Shown: positions 43,102-51,419 of the stretch, piece by piece
How the letters are laid out: every line of letters begins with the position of its first letter
Position numbering within the stretch: position 1 is the first letter of the stretch
Source of the DNA: Pedobacter roseus
GTDB lineage: Bacteria > Bacteroidota > Bacteroidia > Sphingobacteriales > Sphingobacteriaceae
Reading direction: 5' to 3'
NCBI RefSeq assembly: GCF_014395225.1
Contig: NZ_CP060723.1
Location: forward strand, 4,402,001 to 4,466,000
DNA: 64,000 nt
Translations under genes and position numbers: made by a program
The notes under the pieces: generated by a model
What the model saw: the letters and a program-made list of their open reading frames with translations, nothing else
Database searches by the model: none
Told to the model about the DNA's origin: nothing

Positions 43102-43392
43102 TTAAAGGGTTGCGTAATAATCTATTGTTTCGCCGTCTTTTAACGTTACGATTGCTTTTTTGTATTTAGGACTACGGCCTGATACAAAACCTGCTTTAGT
43201 GTAACGAGATTTAGCTTTTCCATCAACAACCATTGTGTTAACTGCAACGATGGTTACACCGTACAATTTCTCAATAGCCGCTTTGATTTGGATTTTATTA
43301 GCCTTGTGGCTAACGCTAAAAGTGAAACGGTTAGATTTCTCAGTTAAAGCTGAAGCTTTTTCGGTTAATATTGGTTTTTTTAAAATTTCCAT
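43102..43392 (-). CDS. rplW: Ribosomal protein uL23
   Basis: 96 residues when started at the ATG at 43392 (MEILKKPILTEKASALTEKS); the frame can be read from an upstream TTG but this is not conserved. Docking site for trigger factor and SRP at the exit tunnel. It begins one base after the rplD stop. Confidence 0.96.
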   Translation of the reverse strand: MEILKKPILTEKASALTEKSNRFTFSVSHKANKIQIKAAIEKLYGVTIVAVNTMVVDGKAKSRYTKAGFVSGRSPKYKKAIVTLKDGETIDYYATL

Positions 43393-43393
43393 A

Positions 43394-44023
43394 TTACTTG
43401 GCAAATGCCTCCTCCAAAGTTTTAACAGAATCAGCAGTTAACACAAGTACACCAGCGTTTAATACATCATAAGTATTTAAATCTGCTGCCGAGATTACTT
43501 TAGTTTTCTGAACGTTTCTGCTTGATAAATAGATATTATTATTTTGCGCAGGTAAAACCAATAAAGTTTTTTGAGTACCTACGTTTAACGCAGCCAATAA
43601 ACTTGTATAGTTTTTAGTTTTAGCTGTATCGAAGTTGAAATCTTCTAAAACTACCACGCTGTTATCTTTTGCTTTATAAGCTAAAGCAGATTTACGTGCT
43701 AATGATTTTAATTTCTTGTTCAATTTAAAGCTATAATCACGTGGCTGAGGACCGAAAACACGACCACCACCGTTAAATAACGGAGATTTAATGCTACCAG
43801 CTCTTGCACCACCTGTACCTTTTTGTTTGTATAGTTTACGGGTAGAACCTGCAATCTCATTACGTTGTTTAGATTTGTGAGTACCTTGACGTTGGTTAGC
43901 CAAATACTGTTTTACATCTAAATAAATCGCGTGGTCGTTAGGCTCGATACCAAATACCGATTCAGGAAGTTGCACCTTGGCACCTGTTTCTTTACCTGAA
44001 ATGTTTAATACTTTAACTTCCAT
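43394..44023 (-). CDS. rplD: Ribosomal protein uL4
   Basis: 209 residues. QYLANQRQGTHKSKQRNEIA, YKQKGTGGARAGSIKSPLFN (extended loop lining the tunnel), and GVLVLTADSVKTLEEAFAK at the end. In E. coli L4 represses the S10 operon by binding its leader; the leader here is only about 70-80 nt long. Confidence 0.98.
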   Translation of the reverse strand: MEVKVLNISGKETGAKVQLPESVFGIEPNDHAIYLDVKQYLANQRQGTHKSKQRNEIAGSTRKLYKQKGTGGARAGSIKSPLFNGGGRVFGPQPRDYSFKLNKKLKSLARKSALAYKAKDNSVVVLEDFNFDTAKTKNYTSLLAALNVGTQKTLLVLPAQNNNIYLSSRNVQKTKVISAADLNTYDVLNAGVLVLTADSVKTLEEAFAK

Positions 44024-44027
44024 CTGA

Positions 44028-44645
44028 TTACTTGTCTAAGATTACGTAAGAACCTTTAGCTCCTGGAATGGAACCACTAACTACTAATAAGTTTTGATCA
44101 GCATAAACTTTCAAAACCTGTAAGTTCTGAATTTTTACCCTGTCTCCACCTGTTCTTCCTGCCATGCGCATTCCTTTGAATACACGTGAAGGGAAAGATG
44201 ACGCTCCCAATGAACCTGGGGCACGTAAACGGTTATGCTGACCGTGAGTCTGCATACCAACACCGGCGAATCCGTGGCGTTTTACAACACCTTGAAAACC
44301 TTTACCTTTTGAGGTACCTACAACATCAACAAAATCGCCTTCTGCGAATGAATCAACAGTTACTACATCACCTAAATTAAGTGAAGTTGTAAATGAATCA
44401 AATTCTACCAGCTTGCGTTTCGGAGTTGTGTTTGCTTTCGCGAAATGGCCTTTCAATGGTTGAGTTGTGTTTTTCTCTTTTTTCTCATCGTAACCCAACT
44501 GGATTGATGAATAACCATCTACTTCTTCGGTTTTTACCTGTGTAACTACACAAGGTCCAGCCTCGATTACCGTACAAGGAATGTTTCTTCCTTCGGCATC
44601 AAAGATACTGGTCATTCCTACTTTTTTTCCAATAATTCCTGACAT
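44028..44645 (-). CDS. rplC: Ribosomal protein uL3
   Basis: 205 residues from the ATG at 44645 (MSGIIGKKVGMTSIFDAEGR); a longer frame upstream is not conserved. HGQHNRLRAPGSLGASSFPS is the conserved rRNA-binding loop. It is the first gene of the minus-strand cluster here; rpsJ, its usual upstream neighbour, lies 15 kb away. A near-perfect promoter precedes it. Confidence 0.98.
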   Translation of the reverse strand: MSGIIGKKVGMTSIFDAEGRNIPCTVIEAGPCVVTQVKTEEVDGYSSIQLGYDEKKEKNTTQPLKGHFAKANTTPKRKLVEFDSFTTSLNLGDVVTVDSFAEGDFVDVVGTSKGKGFQGVVKRHGFAGVGMQTHGQHNRLRAPGSLGASSFPSRVFKGMRMAGRTGGDRVKIQNLQVLKVYADQNLLVVSGSIPGAKGSYVILDK

Positions 44646-44670
44646 TTTATCTTTTAATTTTAACACCCAT

Positions 44671-44688
44671 CGAAGCAGTAGGGCTTCG
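44671..44688 (-). promoter_or_regulatory. Leader stem-loop before rplC
   Basis: CGAAGC/GCTTCG arms, perfect 6-bp stem with a 6-nt loop (CCTACT on the minus strand), in the 5' leader 26-43 nt before the rplC ATG. It could be a site of ribosomal-protein feedback, but no such binding motif is recognised. Confidence 0.4.
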
Positions 44689-44722
44689 TTCAAGGTGGTT
44701 GTACATCCCCCGAAAGGGACGG

Positions 44723-44753
44723 CAAAGATAGGCAAGAAATATTAATTTTCAAA
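44723..44753 (-). promoter_or_regulatory. Bacteroidetes-type promoter of the rplC operon
   Basis: On the minus strand TTTG (44750-44753), exactly 19 nt, then TATCTTTG (44723-44730). This is a full match to TTTG-N19-TAnnTTTG. The mRNA leader would be about 70 nt. Confidence 0.85.
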
Positions 44754-44817
44754 TAGTTAGCGAAATATTTTTTCAAATAAATTGCTGATATGATGGGATT
44801 TAACTAAAAAAGAGATG

Positions 44818-45213
44818 TTAATGTGCTAAACCACCATTTAAACTGATGGTTATAATGGTTAAAATGATGATCCCAATGAGTACATAAAGGTAATCGCGCT
44901 CTATTAAAAAGCTGAAAATAGCAAAAACAATGCGTGCAATTGGCGTAAAAATGAGCATCAGGATACCAAACTGTACAATGGCATCGCCCTGAAAAGTTAA
45001 TACACCTTTAAATATGGCTGCTATGGATGAAAAATTGTTCAGCTCAGGTTTAAAAACTTTGTAATTGGTAACAGCTCCTTTATTATGGATAAGAAAAATG
45101 GCTCCACCGATTAATACAATGGTCATCGAAATGATTACACCTGCACGCAAAAGTGTACCCAAAATTACCTGGATATCTTTATCGTTCAGATTTTCTTTTT
45201 TTGCTGTATCCAT
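44818..45213 (-). CDS. DUF1634 membrane protein
   Basis: 131 residues with three predicted helices (about 28-47, 75-97, 105-125). The family pattern is IQVILGTLLRAGVIISMTIV and GDAIVQFGILMLIFTPIARI. Members are commonly encoded next to TauE/SafE exporters, as here; its ATG and the TauE stop share base 45213. Probable accessory subunit of that exporter. Confidence 0.9.
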   Translation of the reverse strand: MDTAKKENLNDKDIQVILGTLLRAGVIISMTIVLIGGAIFLIHNKGAVTNYKVFKPELNNFSSIAAIFKGVLTFQGDAIVQFGILMLIFTPIARIVFAIFSFLIERDYLYVLIGIIILTIITISLNGGLAH

Positions 45214-46046
45214 TATAATCCGCTTATTCCTTTATAAATCATCTGCAGGGCTAAAAAGGCAACCACTACGGCAAATACAATTTTCAGTTTATCTGTTTTT
45301 GTCCTCAATAAAACTTTCGAGCCTAAAGAAGCGCCTGTTAAAACCCCGATACAAACTGGCATGGCAATACCAGGGTCAATCTGCCCACGGTGTAAATAAA
45401 CCACCGCACTGGCTGCAGCAGTAACGCCCATCATAAAATTACTAGTGGTAGTTGATACCTTAAAAGGCAAACGCATAATGTTATCCATGGCAATTACTTT
45501 TAAGGCACCACTGCCAATGCCAAGCAGTCCGGATAAAGTTCCGGCAAATAACATCATCAAAAAGCCACCCGGAACATGTTTCACAGCATAAGCATGATCC
45601 ACACCTTTATCGGGGAACGATCCGTTCAGTTTAAAAAATTTAGCCCATTTATCGGTATCATCCAAAGTGGTGTGATCTACCTTTTTCTTCAACGTCATGA
45701 TGGCCGAAAAGATGAGGATACAGCCAAAGAGAATGGCAATGTAATTTGCGTTAAGGTATACCGCTACAATGGCTCCGCAAACCGCCCCTATTGTAGTGGC
45801 GATTTCTAAAAACATCCCGATGCGGATATTGGTAATGCCTTCTTTTACGTAAGCAGCAGCCGAACCTGATGAGGTAGCAATTACCGAAACAATGGATGCG
45901 CCAATGGCATAATGGATATCGACACCTAAAGCCAGGGTGAGCAAGGGGATAATAATTACCCCTCCGCCTAAACCGGTAAGCGAACCCAATAATCCGGCTA
46001 AAAAGGCGCCTAATAAAACGATAATGGTAAACAGCAATACCGACAT
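45213..46046 (-). CDS. TauE/SafE-family sulfite or organoanion exporter
   Basis: 277 residues, about eight membrane helices. Typical start: LLGSLTGLGGGVIIIPLLTL, and the second repeat AGTLSGLLGIGSGALKVIAM, with a C-terminal GVLTGASLGSKVL. Likely moves sulfite, sulfonates or similar anions across the inner membrane. Overlaps the DUF1634 gene by one base, so they are co-translated. The real substrate is unknown. Confidence 0.9.
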   Translation of the reverse strand: MSVLLFTIIVLLGAFLAGLLGSLTGLGGGVIIIPLLTLALGVDIHYAIGASIVSVIATSSGSAAAYVKEGITNIRIGMFLEIATTIGAVCGAIVAVYLNANYIAILFGCILIFSAIMTLKKKVDHTTLDDTDKWAKFFKLNGSFPDKGVDHAYAVKHVPGGFLMMLFAGTLSGLLGIGSGALKVIAMDNIMRLPFKVSTTTSNFMMGVTAAASAVVYLHRGQIDPGIAMPVCIGVLTGASLGSKVLLRTKTDKLKIVFAVVVAFLALQMIYKGISGL

Positions 46047-46161
46047 GCGGGCAAATATAATGTACTGTTTTTGGCTAAACGAAGGATTTAGGGAATAAAA
46101 TAAAGTCTATATGATATATGGATAAATAGAATTTCGAATGAGAGAATGATTGAGTAATTGC

Positions 46162-46842
46162 TTAATAAACTACATTGAAATCTTCAGATACTTGATATTC
46201 ATTATCAAAAAGGAAATTATAAAGCGAGTATTCTTTATTAAATGGATTACCATCGGCGCCATGTGGATATCCACCCTGAATTTTACGGCTGAACAACAGT
46301 ACATGATTAACAAATTTATGATCAGGAAAATTCGTTTCAACTATCGTTTTTAGAATTTGAACCATATTTTCGGCATCAGCAATGTGGCCAATTGAGGATG
46401 AAACGGCAAATGACATTGACGGCGTCTGATTAAAACCTGCCTTAAGGTTTTTATGCAAAATCACTTCTTCAAAGAAAATAGTATAGTAGTTTGTTAAAAG
46501 GGATATCCGTAAACTTAATTTATAATTCAGACCTACTTCCACATATTCTATTTTGGGAAGGCGGATATCTATCGCGTAATTTGGAAATTGATGATGGTAA
46601 CTAATAAGAACTGCAAGATTATTAAATGAATTCCGAATATCGCTATCTAATTTACTGGGAGCCGCAGGAAGTGTGTTAGAGATAAGTCTTTCAACTTTAT
46701 CTTTTACAATAGTCGTGAGCTTGCCATAACCCGGAAATGCTTCATTTACATCCCGCGTACCAATCGGATAGTATTGATAAACGGCCTTAACTAAATCGAA
46801 AAAAGGATTGTCGCACACTGAGATTTTGATTTCCGGTACCAT
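46162..46842 (-). CDS. Protein of unknown function, 226 residues
   Basis: Not recognised. A soluble alpha/beta-looking protein without signal peptide or membrane helix. It has a fairly even composition with stretches such as FFDLVKAVYQYYPIGTRDVN, IDIRLPKIEYVEVGLNYKLS and GHIADAENMVQILKTIVETN. It lies 77 bp downstream of another unknown gene on the same strand, and the two may form an operon. GC and codon use look like the neighbours. No motif hints at a catalytic role. Confidence 0.6.
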   Translation of the reverse strand: MVPEIKISVCDNPFFDLVKAVYQYYPIGTRDVNEAFPGYGKLTTIVKDKVERLISNTLPAAPSKLDSDIRNSFNNLAVLISYHHQFPNYAIDIRLPKIEYVEVGLNYKLSLRISLLTNYYTIFFEEVILHKNLKAGFNQTPSMSFAVSSSIGHIADAENMVQILKTIVETNFPDHKFVNHVLLFSRKIQGGYPHGADGNPFNKEYSLYNFLFDNEYQVSEDFNVVY

Positions 46843-46919
46843 ATTTAAATGTAAGATTTTAATTCTAAACTGTCGGTATCTGATACCAGGAGCGTTATCC
46901 TCAATTTGGGGCTTACCAG

Positions 46920-47513
46920 CTAATCTTTATTGTGCAACTTACTTTCCTTATCTACATCAACATTCCGAAAACTTTCCAATAGCTCAAAAGCAATTTGCCT
47001 CATTGTTTCAGGGATTGGGTTAATGGTTGATTTGTTACCTTCAGCATCTTTTACCGTCCAGCCAGATGTGTTTAATGGCAAATGTTCGGCACCAGCCAAT
47101 GATTTAACTATTTTGCCCCTCGTAAAAGCAATACCATCCGAATCGATAATCACTTTCTTATTATTCCACCAGTTTTCTTGTGATACTTTTTTAAACTCCG
47201 AAATTTCTAACCTGGCAGAGTAACTCCAGCCCTTTTCTGCTTTATGCCCCAGTTTTAATAACCCAATAAAATTTGTCAGGCTTTTTGGGTTATAGACTTC
47301 CGAACAACAATACATTTCGAGGTGACCTAGTTTTAGTTGACCTAACAATGCTTTCGAATGATCAGTGTTATGAAAAATCACCAGTATTTTCTCTGCAATT
47401 AAAGGAACTACAGATTTGTTTCCGTTATCATATTCAGCACAAAGGATTTCAATATCTTTTAATTGTTGCTGTAACAGCGAAACCAGTTCAGGTTTATTTA
47501 GAATGGTTTTCAT
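46920..47513 (-). CDS. Protein of unknown function, 197 residues
   Basis: Not recognised. A soluble protein starting MKTILNKPELVSLLQQQLKD, with DHSKALLGQLKLGHLEMYCC, WWNNKKVIIDSDGIAFTRGK and MRQIAFELLESFRNV near the end. No signal peptide or membrane helix. It sits 9 bp after the prephenate dehydrogenase-like gene and 77 bp before the 226-residue gene on the same strand, so the three could be co-transcribed. Confidence 0.6.
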   Translation of the reverse strand: MKTILNKPELVSLLQQQLKDIEILCAEYDNGNKSVVPLIAEKILVIFHNTDHSKALLGQLKLGHLEMYCCSEVYNPKSLTNFIGLLKLGHKAEKGWSYSARLEISEFKKVSQENWWNNKKVIIDSDGIAFTRGKIVKSLAGAEHLPLNTSGWTVKDAEGNKSTINPIPETMRQIAFELLESFRNVDVDKESKLHNKD

Positions 47514-47522
47514 CTTGAATGA

Positions 47523-48779
47523 CTATTTACCAAGCCTCTTAATCATCTCGGCACTTAAATCCCTGCCATCATTTAAACGATTGGCAAAAAATGATTTTGC
47601 TGCTTCAAAATGTGCTTTGTAACCTTTTAAATCGCCATATCCAATAATCGATGCCCATTCGTGCACTGCGGTATGAAACTCTAAATCATCACCCCGGATG
47701 GATTTATCGTATAAAGCAGTATTAATCGACTCTTCTAACATCGCCTCATTTTTGAACAGATACTCTGCAATACCCAACCTTAATTTAAAAGGTGGTGTTT
47801 GGCAGATCAGGTTATCGTAAGGATTTACGCCCATTTTATACCAGGCATATACCATACTTAACAAACTTAAATGCGAATTAGGCTTTTGTTTATGGCTGGC
47901 ATCCGACAGGCTGAACTCTTTCATAATGTTATCATCCAATAACAAAAGGGCACGGCTTTCATGAAATACAAAATCGCGGGCGGCATAAATCTTTTCTCTA
48001 AACTCTGCTTCATTTTCACAAATCATCAGTTTAAATAGCTCAGATTCTGCCTGCGCATAATATTTTACCTGTTTTTGGGCATAAGGATTTAAAATAGCCA
48101 AACCTGCATAAATGTGCGATTTATAGCTAAAGATCCTCAGCGTAGTTAAAATCTTTACATTATCGATCCCTCCGGCATAGGCAGGATTATCCCAGGGAAA
48201 GAAACCTGCATTTTTCCATGCAGAGCCCATACTTTCGAAACCCATGTGCGTTACCGCCTGTGTATCAGCAACTATGCGGTCGTGCTCCCTGTAATCGTCC
48301 ATTTCAATAATGTTCGATTTTAAAGATTTATAGATTTCCAATGCCTGCGCATAAACAGCATCAGTTGCACGGTGGCGCACTACCACCAGCGTTTGTCCCT
48401 CAGGACTAAAAGCAGGTCCATGCAAAGAGTGGCAGGTTACAATCTGGGTATCTTCTGGAAGGTGTTTTTCAAAAGCGGCAATCTCCGGGTGTTTAACAGA
48501 GGTTTGTCCGGCAACTATGGCACCATATTTTGTCGACCGTGCAAAAACAGCCACTACCTCATCAATTTTTTCCGCTTCAACGCAATAGATAATAAAGTCT
48601 GATTTTCGTGCAACCTCGTGCCCATCAATCAAAACTTCGATTCCTTTAGGTTCCAGTTCATTTTTTAAATCTGTAAAACGCAAAGGCATGTCTGCCCCAC
48701 ATACCTTATAACCAGCATTTACAAACGATAGCGCATATAATTTACCCATATCGCCTAAACCTATAATTCCTATTTGCAT
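47523..48779 (-). CDS. Prephenate dehydrogenase, fungal TYR1-like
   Basis: 418 residues. NAD(P)-binding Rossmann start MQIGIIGLGDMGKLYALSFV, then AGQTSVKHPEIAAFEKHLPE, VTCHSLHGPAFSPEGQTLV, DTQAVTHMGFESMGSAWKN and PNSHLSLLSMVYAWYKMGVN. It should convert prephenate to 4-hydroxyphenylpyruvate in tyrosine synthesis. From memory the order and wording of these blocks follow yeast Tyr1 rather than the shorter bacterial TyrA, and no ACT domain is present. No aromatic-pathway gene is adjacent. A -7-like box TACATTTG ends four bases before the ATG, so the transcript may be leaderless. Confidence 0.82.
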   Translation of the reverse strand: MQIGIIGLGDMGKLYALSFVNAGYKVCGADMPLRFTDLKNELEPKGIEVLIDGHEVARKSDFIIYCVEAEKIDEVVAVFARSTKYGAIVAGQTSVKHPEIAAFEKHLPEDTQIVTCHSLHGPAFSPEGQTLVVVRHRATDAVYAQALEIYKSLKSNIIEMDDYREHDRIVADTQAVTHMGFESMGSAWKNAGFFPWDNPAYAGGIDNVKILTTLRIFSYKSHIYAGLAILNPYAQKQVKYYAQAESELFKLMICENEAEFREKIYAARDFVFHESRALLLLDDNIMKEFSLSDASHKQKPNSHLSLLSMVYAWYKMGVNPYDNLICQTPPFKLRLGIAEYLFKNEAMLEESINTALYDKSIRGDDLEFHTAVHEWASIIGYGDLKGYKAHFEAAKSFFANRLNDGRDLSAEMIKRLGK

Positions 48780-48950
48780 GCAACAAATGTAACCTATCGT
48801 AAATTATTTTATAATAAAACTTAGATAAAATTGTTATTTAGAGGTTAAACCAAAAGCAATTTTATCTATTTTAATAAAAGCTTAATTAAAATATATTAAG
48901 CAGGAAATGGATAAAAATGTAGTTTTACAATCTAATACCTATATTAAACT

Positions 48951-49562
48951 ATGCAGAAAATTAAACACACCCTATTGTTTTTAGCCGCTTTGCTATTTGT
49001 AAATTTCGCATTTGCACAAACAAAACAAGACACCACAAAGAATACTGATCCATCTTTAAACGGACAGTACAACTTCATGTTATCGAAATCTAAAAGCTTG
49101 TATGGCGCAAGGCTGATCAACCCGGCACGGTTATCATCCTTATGGAAAAGTGTTACTGATACGTTAAAAAAAGAACGCAAACAACTGCAGGAAGCACGCC
49201 AGGAGATTAAGGCACAGGCAGGTAATATTTCGAGCTTAAAGGGCGAAGTAACCGGGAAGGAAAGCTCTTTGGCCAATGCCACTGCCGCTGTTAACGATAT
49301 TAAATTTTTAGGAATTTCTTTCGATAAGGGCACCTACAACACCATTGTGTGGGCCATTATTATCGTATTGGGTATCGGTCTGGCCTTCGTTATTTTTCAA
49401 TCGGGCAAATTAAGGCACGAAGCGAAATACAGGACTGAACTTTACCAGGAAGTGGCTGATGAGTTTCAGGCGCATAAGGTAAAGGCAAAAGATAAAGAAA
49501 TGAAACTTGCCCGTGAGCTGCAGGACGAGCGTAATAAATGGGACGAAGGCCGGGGAAGATAG
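48951..49562 (+). CDS. Exported/membrane coiled-coil protein of unknown function
   Basis: 203 residues. A signal peptide (LLFLAALLFVNFAFA, about residues 8-22), a predicted coiled coil (about 65-110, TLKKERKQLQEARQEIKAQA), a membrane helix at about 131-151 (TIVWAIIIVLGIGLAFVIFQ) and a charged cytoplasmic coiled coil at the C-terminus (HKVKAKDKEMKLARELQDER). The topology suggests the first helix is cleaved and the second anchors it. Similar small proteins occur in Bacteroidetes without a known role. Divergent from the TYR1-like gene. Confidence 0.7.
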   Translation: MQKIKHTLLFLAALLFVNFAFAQTKQDTTKNTDPSLNGQYNFMLSKSKSLYGARLINPARLSSLWKSVTDTLKKERKQLQEARQEIKAQAGNISSLKGEVTGKESSLANATAAVNDIKFLGISFDKGTYNTIVWAIIIVLGIGLAFVIFQSGKLRHEAKYRTELYQEVADEFQAHKVKAKDKEMKLARELQDERNKWDEGRGR

Positions 49563-49568
49563 GCATAG

Positions 49569-49640
49569 CTTAATGATTGAATTTGAATGATTGAATGATT
49601 TGGCGTTATTCGGTCATTCAAAATTCAATCATTTTCTCAT
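49569..49640. repeat. GAATGATTGAATG-type imperfect hairpin
   Basis: AATGATTGAATTTGAATGA phrases pair with TCATTCAAAATTCAATCATT. It belongs to the same family as the secY-map spacer and lies after the 203-residue protein gene, where it could serve as its 3' end. Confidence 0.55.
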
Positions 49641-49716
49641 TTAAAAGTAAGGGCCAAAGGTAATCTGCCGCAGGCTTTTAAAATACTTATTATTTTATTT
49701 GAAAAGCAGGGCTTGT

Positions 49717-49835
49717 GGTGCTTCGGTTCCGCTAGCCCCGCCATTTGCTATAGTCCCGATGAAACCTGTGAAACAAGTAAGCACACCTTAAAAAACAAAA
49801 AAACAGTGCTTAAATCGGGAGCTGCCGCTACTGTC
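49717..49835 (+). repeat. Modular nested-hairpin repeat, copy A
   Basis: CCGCTAGCCCCGCCATTTGCT, then nested arms TCCCGAT (49754-49760)/ATCGGGA (49814-49820) and TAAGCAC (49778-49784)/GTGCTTA (49806-49812), then CTGTCGGGTTTA. It shares GAAACAAGTAAGCACACC (49770-49787) exactly with copy B at 63899-63916. No gene lies in this 457-bp spacer. Confidence 0.75.
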
Positions 49836-49947
49836 GGGTTTATTGCACCCACAGCAGCGCTAGTTCGCCACTTAAAACCGATCAAAGTGACAGCGGAACT
49901 GCTTTTACCAAAAATTACTGTAAAACTTCCCGAAAACTTTATTAAAA

Positions 49948-49993
49948 GAGTTGTCAACTTTTCAGCAAAATGGCTATTAAAAGTTGACAACTC
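49948..49993 (-). terminator. Perfect 15-bp inverted repeat after the PorP gene
   Basis: GAGTTGTCAACTTTT (49948-49962)/AAAAGTTGACAACTC (49979-49993), 16-nt loop, 27 bp after the stop of the PorP-like gene. On the minus strand it is followed by TTTTAATAAAG, so it may end the three-gene operon. Confidence 0.65.
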
Positions 49994-50019
49994 GATTTAC
50001 CAAAAGAGAAATTGCCTTC

Positions 50020-50898
50020 TTAATTCTTAATGCTATATTTCAGGCCCAGTTCGAACTCCCCATTACTATAATTCAGCATTTTTGAGGTATTGGTTGTGTA
50101 CTGGAACAAAAGTGAAAACTGGTTTTTATAATTTGTACCAAAGCCAGCTGTAAAACTATTTGTGCTGTGGTAAATGCCATTTAGCATTAATTTATTGTCC
50201 AATAACTGAAAATTAACGCCTGCATCAAAAATACCATCATAATTTTGCACGCCCCGGTATACCAATTTTGGTTCAATACTATTAATTAGTTTATCAGTAG
50301 TAAATTTATAACCTGCCGCAATAAAATAGGTAGAGCGGTCAACCACATTCCTCAATACATCTCTTTTAAAAAACCGCTTAAGATTTGGTAAGGCAGCCTG
50401 CAATGTTAATTTATCGGTACGGTAAGCGGCACCAAAATCGCCATCTAAATAAAGTTTACGATCGTTAAAACTGTTTAGCACATCATCGTCTAAATCGCCT
50501 TTAACTTTATTAAAATCTACCGATTCGTTCATCACGCCGGCAGATAAACCAAAATCCAGAAAGTTTGTTCCACCATTTAAAGGCAAATGGTAAGCATAAG
50601 TTACGGTCGCCCTGGTACGGTTGATCGCACCTGCAGTTTCATTATAAAAAAGCAAACCTAAACCTACTTTATTATTGGCCAAACCATAATCGCCTGTGAG
50701 GTATTGGATTTTTGGTGCCCCTTCTACTCCTGCCCACTGCGCTTTAAAAGCGGCATTTAAGTTTAAACCTTTTTCCAAGCCTGCCATTGCCGGATTGGCC
50801 AAAAACTGGTTCTGGTAATAAATACTCCCCATGGGGTTAAGCTGGGCAAAAGCTGGTGTAATCAATAAAAACAACAGCGCCACGATATAATATCTCAT
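50020..50898 (-). CDS. PorP/SprF-family type IX secretion membrane protein
   Basis: 292 residues. Signal peptide (IVALLFLLITPAFAQ) then an outer-membrane beta-barrel beginning NPMGSIYYQNQFLANPAMAG, the hallmark of the PorP/SprF family; the end LLFQYTTNTSKMLNYSNGEF is strand-rich. Such proteins help secrete or anchor specific type IX cargo. It is the last gene of a three-gene operon with a sorting-domain protein and a collagen-like protein, so it probably serves those. Confidence 0.92.
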   Translation of the reverse strand: MRYYIVALLFLLITPAFAQLNPMGSIYYQNQFLANPAMAGLEKGLNLNAAFKAQWAGVEGAPKIQYLTGDYGLANNKVGLGLLFYNETAGAINRTRATVTYAYHLPLNGGTNFLDFGLSAGVMNESVDFNKVKGDLDDDVLNSFNDRKLYLDGDFGAAYRTDKLTLQAALPNLKRFFKRDVLRNVVDRSTYFIAAGYKFTTDKLINSIEPKLVYRGVQNYDGIFDAGVNFQLLDNKLMLNGIYHSTNSFTAGFGTNYKNQFSLLFQYTTNTSKMLNYSNGEFELGLKYSIKN

Positions 50899-50909
50899 TT
50901 CTCTCCCTG

Positions 50910-51413
50910 TTATTTTTTATATAAAATTGATATAAAACCTTTAATAGATCCATCTGTACCCAGATCGAGCATGTAGTAGTAGGTATCTTCCATCAATGGT
51001 TTTCCATTGAAATAGCCATCCCAGTTGTTCTGGTAATTCGTAGCAGCATAGATCATCCTTCCTCCCCTATCAAAAATGGTGAGTTTATTGTTTGGATATT
51101 TTTCTAAACCCTTCACTACGAAAAAATCATTTTTACCATCACCATTTGGTGTAAGGATATTATTTACAACAGCAACGTCGGCCGTGGTTTGTATAATCAG
51201 GAAGGGCTGCAAAAAACCCTGGCTCAATGTGGTGTTTCCTGCCTGGAAAGTTTGCACCACTGCCATTTCACCAATACTGAAATCGTACAACTGGTTATTG
51301 ATCTTGCCATAACCGCTGGTAGCATTAAATATATACGGTAGGTTCTGTGCTTTCAGATTATTTCCAAAAAACATCAGCAATAAGAATATAAAAGGACAGT
51401 ATATTTTTCTCAT
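50910..51413 (-). CDS. Small secreted protein with type-B type IX sorting domain
   Basis: 167 residues. Signal peptide (CPFIFLLLMFFGNNLKAQ), a short beta-rich middle, and a C-terminal domain of the gliding-motility-associated type (type B CTD): NNILTPNGDGKNDFFVVKGL, then KLTIFDRGGRMIYAATNYQN and NWDGYFNGKPLMEDTYYYML. The protein is little more than this sorting domain. It starts 6 bp after the collagen-like gene and 11 bp before the PorP-like gene. It may act as an adaptor or anchor for the fibre. Confidence 0.9.
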   Translation of the reverse strand: MRKIYCPFIFLLLMFFGNNLKAQNLPYIFNATSGYGKINNQLYDFSIGEMAVVQTFQAGNTTLSQGFLQPFLIIQTTADVAVVNNILTPNGDGKNDFFVVKGLEKYPNNKLTIFDRGGRMIYAATNYQNNWDGYFNGKPLMEDTYYYMLDLGTDGSIKGFISILYKK

Positions 51414-51419
51414 CGCATT

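Noticed and set aside
44646..44735. 30-residue N-terminal extension of L3
   Set aside because: It would cover the promoter -7 box and leader; L3 starts at MSGIIGKKVGMT.
49713..50030. 105-codon plus-strand ORF
   Set aside because: It is built from repeat copy A and the 15-bp inverted repeat, and overlaps the end of the PorP gene.
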